Of a stretch of 64,000 nucleotides of DNA, positions 53,670-62,748 are shown in pieces. Origin of the DNA: Chitinophaga rhizophila. GTDB lineage: Bacteria > Bacteroidota > Bacteroidia > Chitinophagales > Chitinophagaceae. Where the stretch lies: assembly GCF_019492185.1 (NCBI RefSeq), contig NZ_JAICCF010000004.1:744001-808000 (forward strand). The letters run 5' to 3'. Under the pieces are notes generated by a model. The model was not told the DNA's origin. It saw only the letters and a list, made by a program, of their open reading frames with translations, and searched no databases. Position numbers and translations under genes: made by a program. Positions within the stretch are counted from its first letter, which is position 1. Every line of letters begins with the position of its first letter.

Positions 53670-56600
53670 TTATAAATTTACCAGGGCTCCTGTTTCGGGC
53701 GCTGGCATTGGTTGTTTGTTTGTACTGAATCCTTTCAGGCGGTTGGCCTGGAAGATCCATTGTTCAGCGATGATCTCATGGAGGGCTACGCTATAGTTAT
53801 CCAGCGTATCCATTCTTGCGTCAGCCATCCGGACGAGGATACCTCCATACTGGCGGTTCAGTGCTTCCGCGGCAGGTCCGGCGTTGATAAACTCATTGAT
53901 CAGCCGGTGAAGGAAATGGCGGTAGCTGCTGCTATCTTCATTCTGGATGATCAGGTTAACCGGGAAGCCATGCACGCGCCAATACGTCTGTAACTCCACC
54001 AACTGCTCGACAGCCTGCATATCAGCAGTCTGCCTTACTTTCAGAAGGATTGTCGGGAAATTAACGCAGCAGGCCGGGTAGCCATGCACCACTCCTTGCA
54101 GCAGCAGGTTATCAGCAAAGATCAGGCGACCCAGCAGACCAGTAGACAACAGTACATCTTTCTCAGTAGCGTTGGTCTGTTGCAGTAATGTGTGCGCATG
54201 TGCAGCTGCCTGTGCAAAGGACGTTGCAGGGTCGAAGGCATCATGTACTCTGTTTAATAACGCCTCACAATTTGCCTGGGTATCTGCAATACCGAGGCAG
54301 ATGTCAGCCGTAACAGCCGATTGCGGAGGTATTGTAACATAAGATTTGATTGTTGCAATGATACCAGAACGAAGATGCTTGTTCTGCTGCTGCCGGGAAT
54401 CTCCGGTAATATCAGCTTCATATGTATACTCCGCCGAAGTGGTATCTCTGAGCTTCATCATAAAGAATGCTTCAGGAACAGGCGTGGTGTCAAGCGGCCC
54501 GTATCTTCTGCAAAGAATAGACTGCCTGTCAGCCCTTACCTCAGCCTGTAGGCTGGTATGCAGTACGCGTTGTTCCGACATTGGATACAACAGCAGATCT
54601 GCATAGCCAGTCACTTCTACATAACGAGGCAAGTCGCTATGATTGCGGATAGTTACCTGCCTTACTTCCAGGTCATCTTCGGGAGATACCGCCAGTGTGG
54701 AAATCAGTTCAAGTTCGTTGTTTGAATGCACCCAGCGTACCTGACCGTGCAGGAAGGTGACATTATAATCTGACTGTTCATGGCAGATGGACGACCATAT
54801 GGAATCGTTGTCCAGGTCTCTGACACGGAAGAATAGTCCGCCATTGGTATTCCTGGTATCCCGCCAGCGCGTAACTGCAATATCATTCCACCTGCTGAAA
54901 CTTGAGCCGGAACCGGTCGCCATCAGATGGTATCTTCCATTAGAGAGCAGCTGTACCCACGCCTTTCTATAATCGGCAGTAACGTTCATGCTACCCATCT
55001 CTTTGGCAGGAGCAACATTAGTATGCTGTACATCAGTACTGGTCTCCTGTTGATCAATATAACAAGCAGCGTCCCAGGGTATTTTCTCCTGTAACAGCAT
55101 GACTGCAGACATCAGTTCCGGATCTGCTTCAAAATGCTGGTGCATACGTTTATTCATCAGCAGGTAATGCAGCGCCAGGAAACTCATACCCTGATGATGG
55201 GCCATGAAGGTGCGTACCGGCACGGACGTCTGACCATGAGGCATACGCGAGGGCATATAATCAACTGATTCTATCAGTCCATAGCGGCCATCAAAGCCGT
55301 CTGCGGCCATCCTTTCCAGGTTACTTACAGCCAGTTCCGGCGCTACCATCAGGGCCATGGCAGCGGAATAAGAACTCATAACGATTTCTTCCGTCATACG
55401 ACCATTTTTCAGACTGAGCGCCGGCACACCATTTACCTTGTATTGGTAGTTCATATTCAGGTCGGTCGTGCTGTAACAGGACTCAGAGATACCCCAGGGT
55501 ACATTATGACGTTGCCCGTAGCTGATCTGTTGTGTTACCGCAGATGCTGAAGCGAGGTGTAGTAAGGTGTCGTCATATTCCGGCATCACCAGCAGCGGCA
55601 TCAGGTATTCAAACATAGTTCCATTGGCAGATTGCAGGATAAACTCCCCTTCAATGTTAACCAGTGGGCGTCTGAGTGCAAACCAGCTTTGTACGGGCAA
55701 TTTGCCCTGGCACACAGCAACATATGTTGCCAGTCTGGCTTCTGAAGCAAGGACGTCGTAGCAGTCAACATCCAGCGACCCTTCTTCTACCCGATAACCG
55801 ATAGATAGCAGGTGCTGTTCCTTATCATACAGGAAATCGTACTCCATATCGGCATAGTCAGTACACTGCGCATACATGCTTTCGAGTGACTGCATACGTT
55901 CCTGCGCAGCGGTTATAACAGATTGCATAGCCGGCTCCATAGGCAGGTTGGCCAGTTGTCGTAAGGTGACACCTGCCGCCGGAATGTGCGCGGTTGCAGT
56001 CGCTGAAAAGCTCCAGGGGGCGAGTGTAGTCAGGTCGGTCATGATATCACCCACCTGGCGCTGAAGCGCTGCTAACCAATAGGCGCTATCGCTTTCTGGT
56101 GGCACATTACCGGCTGCAAGAGCAGTATGAACGTCTGCAGCCAGCGCTTCCAGTAGCACACGGGATTCCTGCCAGCGGAAGTTATGACTCTTAGCTGCTA
56201 TTGACAGTTTATCTGCATACTGCACAAGCAGTGCTGGCTGTTCGCACAAACGAAGTGTATCCAATAGTCCGTTAAACAATGCAGGGCTGAACACCGGTTG
56301 ATCTATCATTGCTTTTAACCCCTGTCTCATCACCATAAGGTGTCCGGCAAAATTCCCACTATCCACGGAAGAGACATACCGTGGATAGGAAGGCTGCATG
56401 GAATGCGTATTGTACCAGTTATAGAAATGTCCTTTGTATCTTTCTAATCGTCCGATACTATGGAGCGTATGGCTGGTAAATGTGATGAACCTTCCCGATG
56501 TCAGATAGCCGAAATCATGCGCAGCGAGGTTAGCCAGCAGCCCAAGTCCGAGGTTGGTGGGAGATGTGTAGGCAGCCACCTTCCCTACTGGCTGTTCCTG

Positions 56601-59600
56601 ATAATGATCCGGCGGCAGCCAGTGGTGTTCTTCATTGGCAAACTGCTCGAAATAAGCCCAGGTTTTACGTGTGAGCGATTGCAGGAATTTATGCTGAGTG
56701 TCACTGATAGCAGCCTCTTTTCTGGTGGAGGGAAAGTTAAGTTTCCAGGCCATAAAGGGAGCCAGTATCCATAACAATCCCAGCGGATGTAAGTATATAA
56801 GGCTGACCATACCCACAGCGGGAGCCACCCACATCAGCCGGTATACATCCGGCAGGCTGGTATAGGTAATATGCTGTGCGCCGGAAGGCACCCATTCCAG
56901 CAGTTTTTTGCGGGAAACACCCATCCGCCAGAGCGCCCGGAAGGTGGCATCCAGTGTTAGCCACGCTTCGTGGGGAAGACAGGCAAACCGGTATACATCC
57001 ATCACGAACCTGCTGCCAATACCTTGTAACAGTACCTGTAGTTCGCGCTTGCGGAAGAGGTATTTACTGATTTCGCCGACTCTTGTCAGCAGGAGTATCA
57101 TCGTTGGAAAAACAGCCAGAAGCGGCACATACACGGTCCATCCCATCAGGAACAGTGAAAGCAGCACTACAGAATACATACATAGTCTGAGGTTGTCAAA
57201 GATTTTCCATCTGGACAGGGCAGACAGTGGGTTCCTGACCCTTTTACCGGCAGGCCCCGGCACACGTCTGCCTATCCATGCAGCAATCTGCCAGTCACCC
57301 CTGATCCAGCGGTGCTTCCGCTTAAGATCTACCCAATAGGTAAAAGCGCCTTCGTTCAATTTCACGTCATTTAGCAGTCCTGAGCGGATGTAGGAACCTT
57401 CCAGGAGATCATGACTCAATATCCTGTTCTCAGGAAGCTGTCCGTCAATGGTTTTCAGAAAAATGTCTACATCATAGATGCCTTTACCGACAAAAGAGCC
57501 TTCTGCAAACAGGTCCTGGTATACATCGGGGAATGTGCGGAGGTAGGGATCTACTTCCGGACCGCTGCCCGCCAGCTGATGGTAAAGGGAGTCTTTGATC
57601 TCACGGATATCCAGCTTGACAGCAGGTTGCAGGATGCCGTAACCGGCTACTACCCTTTTACGTTCTTCACAGTAGACCGGCCGGTTCAATGGGTGCGCCA
57701 TTGTGCCGACTAGCTTCCAGGCAGTTTCAGGCAGCAGCTGGGTATCTGCATCCAGCGTAATGACGTATTTGACAGTGGATAGTATGTTTTTATTACCGGT
57801 AATTTTAAGGAAATTAAGTTCTCCTCCGTTGCGCAGCAACAGGTTAAGGTCATTCAGTTTACCTCTTTTCCGCTCATGCCCCATCCAGCATTGTTCATTA
57901 GGATTCCAGCGGCGATGGCGGTGGAGAAGGAAGAAGCGGTTTGGGTCATTATACTTATGATTGAGTGCAACAATTTTAGCATCCACCATGCTGAGTAGCA
58001 CTTCATCTTCGGGAGATATTTCGTGCGGTGCATCTTTGAAATCAGTCAGCAGGGCAAAATGCAGGTGCTCGTATCTGTTTCCCAGGAACCTGATTTCCAG
58101 CGCTGTAACCAGTTCTTCGATCTCCGTAGTGCTCGTCAACAGACTAGGTACTACTACCAGTGTACGGGATTCTGCAGGAATATCTTCCAGGTAATTCATC
58201 CGCGGCAGCAGCTTTGGCTCGCTTTTAAGTATGATTAACTGATCTATCACCATACTACTGATATAGCTGGTGCTGATAAGTAGTAGCAAAGCGGTCGGGA
58301 TATCCTGCTGATGACCGGTGAAGAACAGCAAGCCGGCAATCAGGGCGGCCAGGGCGGCAATTGCGACCAGGTAAACCGTCAGCCGGAGAGACATGTTCTT
58401 ACTTAATTTACTGATCCATCCATCCGCAGGAATAGCTAAACTGGCTTCCAGTTCCGCCCTCTCTTCACCCAGCAGTAGTGCGCCGACATGGTTGTTGGTG
58501 GCAGCAGCCAATTCCATTGCACGACGGGCTACCTCAGCTTCCGGTATCGCCGCTTTTTTGGCGATCGCATGGGTTGCCATTCTATAGGAGTCGCGCGTAC
58601 TGTAATCCATTGCTGCATATATGCCTGAGGGCTCAGTGATATACACCGCCTCCACTACACTGATCTCATCGATAAAGTTCTGCCAGTCAATTGCGTCCAG
58701 CATACGGAGCGCACTGATAGCGCTACGTAGGGATATTTTGTCTGCAGCCAGTATCTCCTGGATCTCATACACATAATCTTCGCCTACATAACACAGTTCA
58801 TATAGCCGTTGGTTGATGAGTGCAAGCGGTCGTTCCATGTCTCCTTGCTGTTTGAGCAATTGCCCAATCAGCTCAGCTGTAAAAGCGCCTCTGGATAGTA
58901 AGCCAGCCGCCAGCATCTCCTGTGTAAGCATTTCCAGCCGGCGTTCGTCATCAGCAGCAGCAATAACGCGTTGGGCCCAGTCGCCGGCATTGGCAGTATC
59001 AATAGCCGCCAGTGCGAACCTGGCAGCGAGGCGTTGTATATTTTCTATGAGTACGTACGTGATCAGCGCCGGAATTGCTTTCAGCTCGGTGGCCGTCATC
59101 ACTGCCACCCGCTGATAGGCTTTGAAGAAAGCGGCCAGGTTATGGAAGGTGATCTGGGTATCAGTGTGAGATACAATCTTTACCAGGAAGCTATACAGCC
59201 TGGGTTGCCGCCCGTTGATACCTTTACGTATGAAGGGCAGCGCCGGATCAACTTTTACGAACAGGCCCTTTAGTTTATTGATATACCCCTGTACGAGGTT
59301 ATAATCTGTGGTAGTCCATTCTCTCATTGTCACCACTTCGCGGGGCGTGGCACTGGTATCAGCAAAGAGTGTATTTATCAGATCGAAATTCCTGGCAATA
59401 TCAGCAAGGTTACGGTTCCAGTCTGTAGTATGATTACCGGAAACCAGTTTATCCCGCTCTGCCATTACCTTGCAATGTGCGGCTATCTCAGCCTGGTCTA
59501 CCAATACAGATCGGAATGGAGGCTCGTCGGCCACCATTTTTTTCAGATATTGATAACGTTCGTCGTGAGATGGCTTTCGTAGCCGGAACAATTTATTGAT

Positions 59601-59603
59601 CAT
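53670..59603 (-). CDS. Cyclic beta-glucan-synthase-like protein (GT84, glycoamylase-like, partial GH94)
   Basis: A 1977-residue membrane protein of the NdvB/Cgs type. After a helical N-terminus and membrane segments near 405-460 comes a GT84 glycosyltransferase (about 480-830) with TLDADTQLLP, EGSFVGKGIYDV, LSHDLLEGSYIR and HRWIRGDWQ. More membrane helices follow, then a glycoamylase-like domain (about 1000-1530: TSPTNLGLGLLANLAAHD, HHQGMSFLAL) and a GH94 N-terminal beta-sandwich (NGRYHLMATGSGSSFSRW). Characterised synthases are near 2800 residues and end with the GH94 catalytic barrel, which sets ring size. Here the protein stops before that barrel. It may make linear or otherwise different glucans, or be a degraded gene. 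It sits in an operon with a thioesterase and amino acid enzymes, an unusual setting. Confidence 0.82.
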   Translation of the reverse strand: MINKLFRLRKPSHDERYQYLKKMVADEPPFRSVLVDQAEIAAHCKVMAERDKLVSGNHTTDWNRNLADIARNFDLINTLFADTSATPREVVTMREWTTTDYNLVQGYINKLKGLFVKVDPALPFIRKGINGRQPRLYSFLVKIVSHTDTQITFHNLAAFFKAYQRVAVMTATELKAIPALITYVLIENIQRLAARFALAAIDTANAGDWAQRVIAAADDERRLEMLTQEMLAAGLLSRGAFTAELIGQLLKQQGDMERPLALINQRLYELCYVGEDYVYEIQEILAADKISLRSAISALRMLDAIDWQNFIDEISVVEAVYITEPSGIYAAMDYSTRDSYRMATHAIAKKAAIPEAEVARRAMELAAATNNHVGALLLGEERAELEASLAIPADGWISKLSKNMSLRLTVYLVAIAALAALIAGLLFFTGHQQDIPTALLLLISTSYISSMVIDQLIILKSEPKLLPRMNYLEDIPAESRTLVVVPSLLTSTTEIEELVTALEIRFLGNRYEHLHFALLTDFKDAPHEISPEDEVLLSMVDAKIVALNHKYNDPNRFFLLHRHRRWNPNEQCWMGHERKRGKLNDLNLLLRNGGELNFLKITGNKNILSTVKYVITLDADTQLLPETAWKLVGTMAHPLNRPVYCEERKRVVAGYGILQPAVKLDIREIKDSLYHQLAGSGPEVDPYLRTFPDVYQDLFAEGSFVGKGIYDVDIFLKTIDGQLPENRILSHDLLEGSYIRSGLLNDVKLNEGAFTYWVDLKRKHRWIRGDWQIAAWIGRRVPGPAGKRVRNPLSALSRWKIFDNLRLCMYSVVLLSLFLMGWTVYVPLLAVFPTMILLLTRVGEISKYLFRKRELQVLLQGIGSRFVMDVYRFACLPHEAWLTLDATFRALWRMGVSRKKLLEWVPSGAQHITYTSLPDVYRLMWVAPAVGMVSLIYLHPLGLLWILAPFMAWKLNFPSTRKEAAISDTQHKFLQSLTRKTWAYFEQFANEEHHWLPPDHYQEQPVGKVAAYTSPTNLGLGLLANLAAHDFGYLTSGRFITFTSHTLHSIGRLERYKGHFYNWYNTHSMQPSYPRYVSSVDSGNFAGHLMVMRQGLKAMIDQPVFSPALFNGLLDTLRLCEQPALLVQYADKLSIAAKSHNFRWQESRVLLEALAADVHTALAAGNVPPESDSAYWLAALQRQVGDIMTDLTTLAPWSFSATATAHIPAAGVTLRQLANLPMEPAMQSVITAAQERMQSLESMYAQCTDYADMEYDFLYDKEQHLLSIGYRVEEGSLDVDCYDVLASEARLATYVAVCQGKLPVQSWFALRRPLVNIEGEFILQSANGTMFEYLMPLLVMPEYDDTLLHLASASAVTQQISYGQRHNVPWGISESCYSTTDLNMNYQYKVNGVPALSLKNGRMTEEIVMSSYSAAMALMVAPELAVSNLERMAADGFDGRYGLIESVDYMPSRMPHGQTSVPVRTFMAHHQGMSFLALHYLLMNKRMHQHFEADPELMSAVMLLQEKIPWDAACYIDQQETSTDVQHTNVAPAKEMGSMNVTADYRKAWVQLLSNGRYHLMATGSGSSFSRWNDIAVTRWRDTRNTNGGLFFRVRDLDNDSIWSSICHEQSDYNVTFLHGQVRWVHSNNELELISTLAVSPEDDLEVRQVTIRNHSDLPRYVEVTGYADLLLYPMSEQRVLHTSLQAEVRADRQSILCRRYGPLDTTPVPEAFFMMKLRDTTSAEYTYEADITGDSRQQQNKHLRSGIIATIKSYVTIPPQSAVTADICLGIADTQANCEALLNRVHDAFDPATSFAQAAAHAHTLLQQTNATEKDVLLSTGLLGRLIFADNLLLQGVVHGYPACCVNFPTILLKVRQTADMQAVEQLVELQTYWRVHGFPVNLIIQNEDSSSYRHFLHRLINEFINAGPAAEALNRQYGGILVRMADARMDTLDNYSVALHEIIAEQWIFQANRLKGFSTNKQPMPAPETGALVNL

Positions 59604-59646
59604 AAACTCAAGTAGATAGCGGGTTAAAGTAGTGGGTTATGGGTAA

Positions 59647-60525
59647 CTATACAGCTGAAAAGTAATGCTTGTGCTTTTCGCTTTCAGCGATCCGGTGTTT
59701 GATATCCCGGGCGATTTCAATGACATTCCTGCCTTTCATCAGGTTGTAATGATTACCAGGAACAGTTTTCACCGTTACATGATCTGCAAAATTGGACCAG
59801 CCCAGGGTTTCTTCCATATCCTGCCAGTTGTTTTTTGCAGCTCTGAGCAGGACGACCGGCGACTGTAACCTGCCGGAAGGCCGGTAAGCAATGGTGTCAT
59901 TGTAAAACCGGAGGTTGATAAGGCGGGAGAAATATTCTGCCTTCCCGGCCACTGCCGGAATCATCCTGCCGATATATGCGGCCACATAGGGCATCATCTG
60001 AGCAGGCGGTAGAGTATCGATATGGGCTTTCATCGTCAGCACCCAGTCAGGATATGGCTGTGCAATAATCTTGAAGCTCTCAAAATATCCCTGTGCCAGA
60101 AACATCATGAAGTCAGCCTGGCTACAACCCAAAGGCGGGTTGGATACTTCTTCCAGCGCCTGATCCAGTATAATGGCAAAGTCCAGCATATCCCCTGCAG
60201 CCTCTAATTGTCTGACCATCTCAAAAAGGATGTAAGCGCCAAAGGAGTGGCCTATCAGCCGGTATGGCCCTTCTGGTTGTATCATTTTGATCCAGGCGAT
60301 ATTCTGTGCCGCAATAGCTGGTATATCAGCAATAGGGGCTTCTCCCTTGCAGGTGCCAATCATATCCAGTCCGTAGAGGGAACAGGTATTTCTGAATACG
60401 CGGCCAAGCAGCCGGAAGCTGTGGCATTTTCCGCCGGTACCGGGGATGATAAAACAGGGCCGGGATCCCGGTTCAAAATTCAATACCCTGATATGCCTGT
60501 CTTTTCTGCTGAAAGTCTTACTCAT
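59647..60525 (-). CDS. Stand-alone thioesterase, alpha/beta hydrolase
   Basis: A 292-residue NRPS/PKS-type thioesterase. It contains FIIPGTGGKCHSFRLLGR near the start, the nucleophile in LIGHSFGAYILFEM, a charged acid-bearing strand, and the histidine in VPGNHYNLMKGR. The ATG at 60525 begins the conserved region; an open frame to 60657 is rejected because it would overlap the racemase gene. Free enzymes of this type either clear mis-primed carrier proteins or release products. Since none of the NRPS proteins fully visible here carries a thioesterase domain, this one may release the product of this cluster or of an NRPS beyond the right edge. It lies 14 bp from the racemase gene in the same operon. 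Confidence 0.85.
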   Translation of the reverse strand: MSKTFSRKDRHIRVLNFEPGSRPCFIIPGTGGKCHSFRLLGRVFRNTCSLYGLDMIGTCKGEAPIADIPAIAAQNIAWIKMIQPEGPYRLIGHSFGAYILFEMVRQLEAAGDMLDFAIILDQALEEVSNPPLGCSQADFMMFLAQGYFESFKIIAQPYPDWVLTMKAHIDTLPPAQMMPYVAAYIGRMIPAVAGKAEYFSRLINLRFYNDTIAYRPSGRLQSPVVLLRAAKNNWQDMEETLGWSNFADHVTVKTVPGNHYNLMKGRNVIEIARDIKHRIAESEKHKHYFSAV

Positions 60526-60539
60526 AATAGTTTCATTAA

Positions 60540-61316
60540 TCAATCTGTACCTGATAGCGCTTCCCTTACGAGGGCCTGTGCCAGTATATCCAGCGCGTCT
60601 ATAATCAGGATACTGTCCGGCAGGTCCTGGCGACATACCAGCGACAGTTCCGTACAACCGAGAACTACTGCGTCGGCTCTTTGTTCTTTAAAATATTCTA
60701 TTGCGTGACTGACCATCAACCGGGCCTCCCTGGTAATACCTGCGGGATTGGCCTTGATACCGAATACCGGGTCATAGATAGCCCTGTGGATATAGTGATG
60801 CTGAAATTCGAGGGATGGCAGCACTACTTCATATCCCCATTCCTCCAGGATATGCCTGTAGATACCGGAACGATAGGTACCATTAGTGGTGAGCATTCCA
60901 ATGCGGCGCAGATGGCCCGGCTGATGACTAATATAGCGGCAGGTCTCCTGCGGCATGTGTACCAGGTTAACCTTACTCTGGCAGCGGAGCAACTCTTCAC
61001 ACACCACATCGTAAATACGCGGGGAGTGTGAAGTGTTACACGCAATACCTACCACTTCTGCGCCGGCATGTTCCAGCTTCCGGATCACCTGTGTGATACC
61101 GGCAGCAGGGTTGAGCGATTCTTTCCCATCCAGGAAAAGCGTTCTATCGGCCATATTGGAAGGAAATGACATCAGTATCACAGACAAGTGTTCCTGGTCT
61201 GCACGGGCAAGCGTATGAGAAGTGATATTATTGAACAATGCACCTCCTGCCTGTGGTCCCATCCCTCCTACTATGCCGATCACCTTCCTGGGATCTGGTG
61301 TATTGAACACGGGCAT
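60540..61316 (-). CDS. Aspartate/glutamate-racemase-family amino acid racemase
   Basis: A 258-residue cofactor-independent racemase. IGIVGGMGPQAGGALF opens the fold; the two catalytic cysteines lie in GIACNTSHSPRIY and VVLGCTELSL. Members interconvert D and L forms of aspartate, glutamate or other amino acids. The start codon overlaps the stop of the upstream aminotransferase gene by one base (TAATG), indicating coupled translation. Next to a diaminobutyrate-type aminotransferase and a thioesterase, it probably provides a D-amino acid for peptide synthesis, since no epimerase domain is present in the NRPS proteins of this window. Confidence 0.85.
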   Translation of the reverse strand: MPVFNTPDPRKVIGIVGGMGPQAGGALFNNITSHTLARADQEHLSVILMSFPSNMADRTLFLDGKESLNPAAGITQVIRKLEHAGAEVVGIACNTSHSPRIYDVVCEELLRCQSKVNLVHMPQETCRYISHQPGHLRRIGMLTTNGTYRSGIYRHILEEWGYEVVLPSLEFQHHYIHRAIYDPVFGIKANPAGITREARLMVSHAIEYFKEQRADAVVLGCTELSLVCRQDLPDSILIIDALDILAQALVREALSGTD

Positions 61317-62719
61317 TATATTTCGGTGAGTGTATGAGCAGCAGGAACTGCAGCAATTGCATGATGTGCGTCCTCGAAGATCTGCAGGGCGCTGTCAATG
61401 ATCTCTTTATTGACGATCAGTGGAGGCAGGAACCTGACAACATTGTTATAGTGTCCACCGGTTTCAAAGATCAGTCCGCGTTGCAGGCACTCCTGGCGGA
61501 GTTTCTTCACCAGTGCGGCGTCAGGCTTTTTGGTATATCTGTCCTTTACATATTCTACACCTACAAAGAGTCCACGCCCCCTGACTTCCCCGATGCACGA
61601 GAACTGATCCATCAGCTGCTGCAGTCTGGCAAGCAAGTACGCGCCCATTTCCTTTACATGTGCTTCTACTTCATATTCCTTGATGAAATCAAATGCGCCG
61701 TTACCACCGGCAATACTCACCTGATTTCCCCTGAAAGTACCGATATGGTCTCCGGCAGCCCAGGATTCCACCGCTTTGTTATACACGATAGCTGACACCG
61801 GGAAGCCGATTCCACCAAGACCTTTTGACATCGTGATAATGTCTGGCAGAGCGTCTGGATTACTATACGCCATAAAGTTGCCGGTACGAAAGAAGCCGCT
61901 CTGGATCTCATCGAAGATGACCATTACGTCATGTTTCCTGGCGATATGGATAATTTTTTCGAGAAATCCCTCTTTAGGTATTACGGTACCACCTTCACCC
62001 TGTATAGGCTCCAGGATGACAGCAGCAGGCTTTACTACACCGGAATGCGGATTTTCCAGCACATAGCGGAAATACTCCGCGCAGTCGAGTTTGCATGTCT
62101 CCTTCTGGTGATTAAACGGGCAACGGTAGCAATAACTATATGGAAGGAAGGTAATATTAGGCAGCAAGGACTTATAGCCTGACCTCAGCTGGGTATGGCT
62201 GGTAACAGATAAGGCACCTGAAGTCATCCCGTGATAGGAACCATGAAATGCGATTACACCCTCACGGCCGGTCTTATGTTTAGCCAGTTTGATAGCTGCC
62301 TCCACGGCATCCGAGCCAGTAGATGCGCAGAATGCTACCTTAAACTGGTCTCTGACGTTATCTGGAAACTCAGCCAGTATCTTTTCAATGAGATCCAGCT
62401 TATTCTCTGTCGGGAAATCCAACACGTGAATCAGCTCTTCCTGTTGTTTTCTTACATACTCCAGCACGTATGGATTAACGTGGCCTACATTGAGTACGCC
62501 GGCCATGCTGAAAAAATCAATGAACTGGTTACCGTCTGCATCTTCCACAATAGCGCCTTTTGCACGTTTCAGTGCGATAGGAAGCCCTTTGGGATAAGAT
62601 ACAATACTGCTTTCTAATAATTGCTGGCGGGCGATCAATGCCTGAGAGCGAGGGCCAGGAATAGTGTCTGTGAGTATACTGGGTTGTTGTGCTAAATGGA
62701 ATGATTCGAACTTACTCAT
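61316..62719 (-). CDS. Class III aminotransferase, diaminobutyrate-2-oxoglutarate type
   Basis: A 467-residue PLP enzyme of class III. The phosphate-binding stretch is CASTGSDAVEAAIKLAK, the Schiff-base partner aspartate is in VMVIFDEIQSGFFRTG and the PLP lysine in ITMSKGLGGIGFPVS. The segment GTFRGNQVSIAGG is characteristic of L-2,4-diaminobutyrate:2-oxoglutarate aminotransferases used in siderophore and ectoine pathways, which turn aspartate semialdehyde into diaminobutyrate. An unusual cysteine cluster (YCYRCPFNHQKETCKLDC) lies in the middle, as in some members of this group. Its product matches the diaminobutyrate-type A domain of the NRPS at 21228-27788, although the genes are in separate operons. 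It is followed directly by the racemase gene. Confidence 0.85.
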   Translation of the reverse strand: MSKFESFHLAQQPSILTDTIPGPRSQALIARQQLLESSIVSYPKGLPIALKRAKGAIVEDADGNQFIDFFSMAGVLNVGHVNPYVLEYVRKQQEELIHVLDFPTENKLDLIEKILAEFPDNVRDQFKVAFCASTGSDAVEAAIKLAKHKTGREGVIAFHGSYHGMTSGALSVTSHTQLRSGYKSLLPNITFLPYSYCYRCPFNHQKETCKLDCAEYFRYVLENPHSGVVKPAAVILEPIQGEGGTVIPKEGFLEKIIHIARKHDVMVIFDEIQSGFFRTGNFMAYSNPDALPDIITMSKGLGGIGFPVSAIVYNKAVESWAAGDHIGTFRGNQVSIAGGNGAFDFIKEYEVEAHVKEMGAYLLARLQQLMDQFSCIGEVRGRGLFVGVEYVKDRYTKKPDAALVKKLRQECLQRGLIFETGGHYNNVVRFLPPLIVNKEIIDSALQIFEDAHHAIAAVPAAHTLTEI

Positions 62720-62748
62720 AAATGCGGGTTTGAAATGGTATACAATGA

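Noticed and set aside
53653..53760. Longer start for the PLOD-type glycosyltransferase
   Set aside because: It overlaps the end of the glucan-synthase-like gene, and the conserved fold starts at MKVVTAIS.
60526..60657. Longer start for the thioesterase
   Set aside because: The added residues are low-complexity, lie within the racemase gene and precede the conserved start of the domain.
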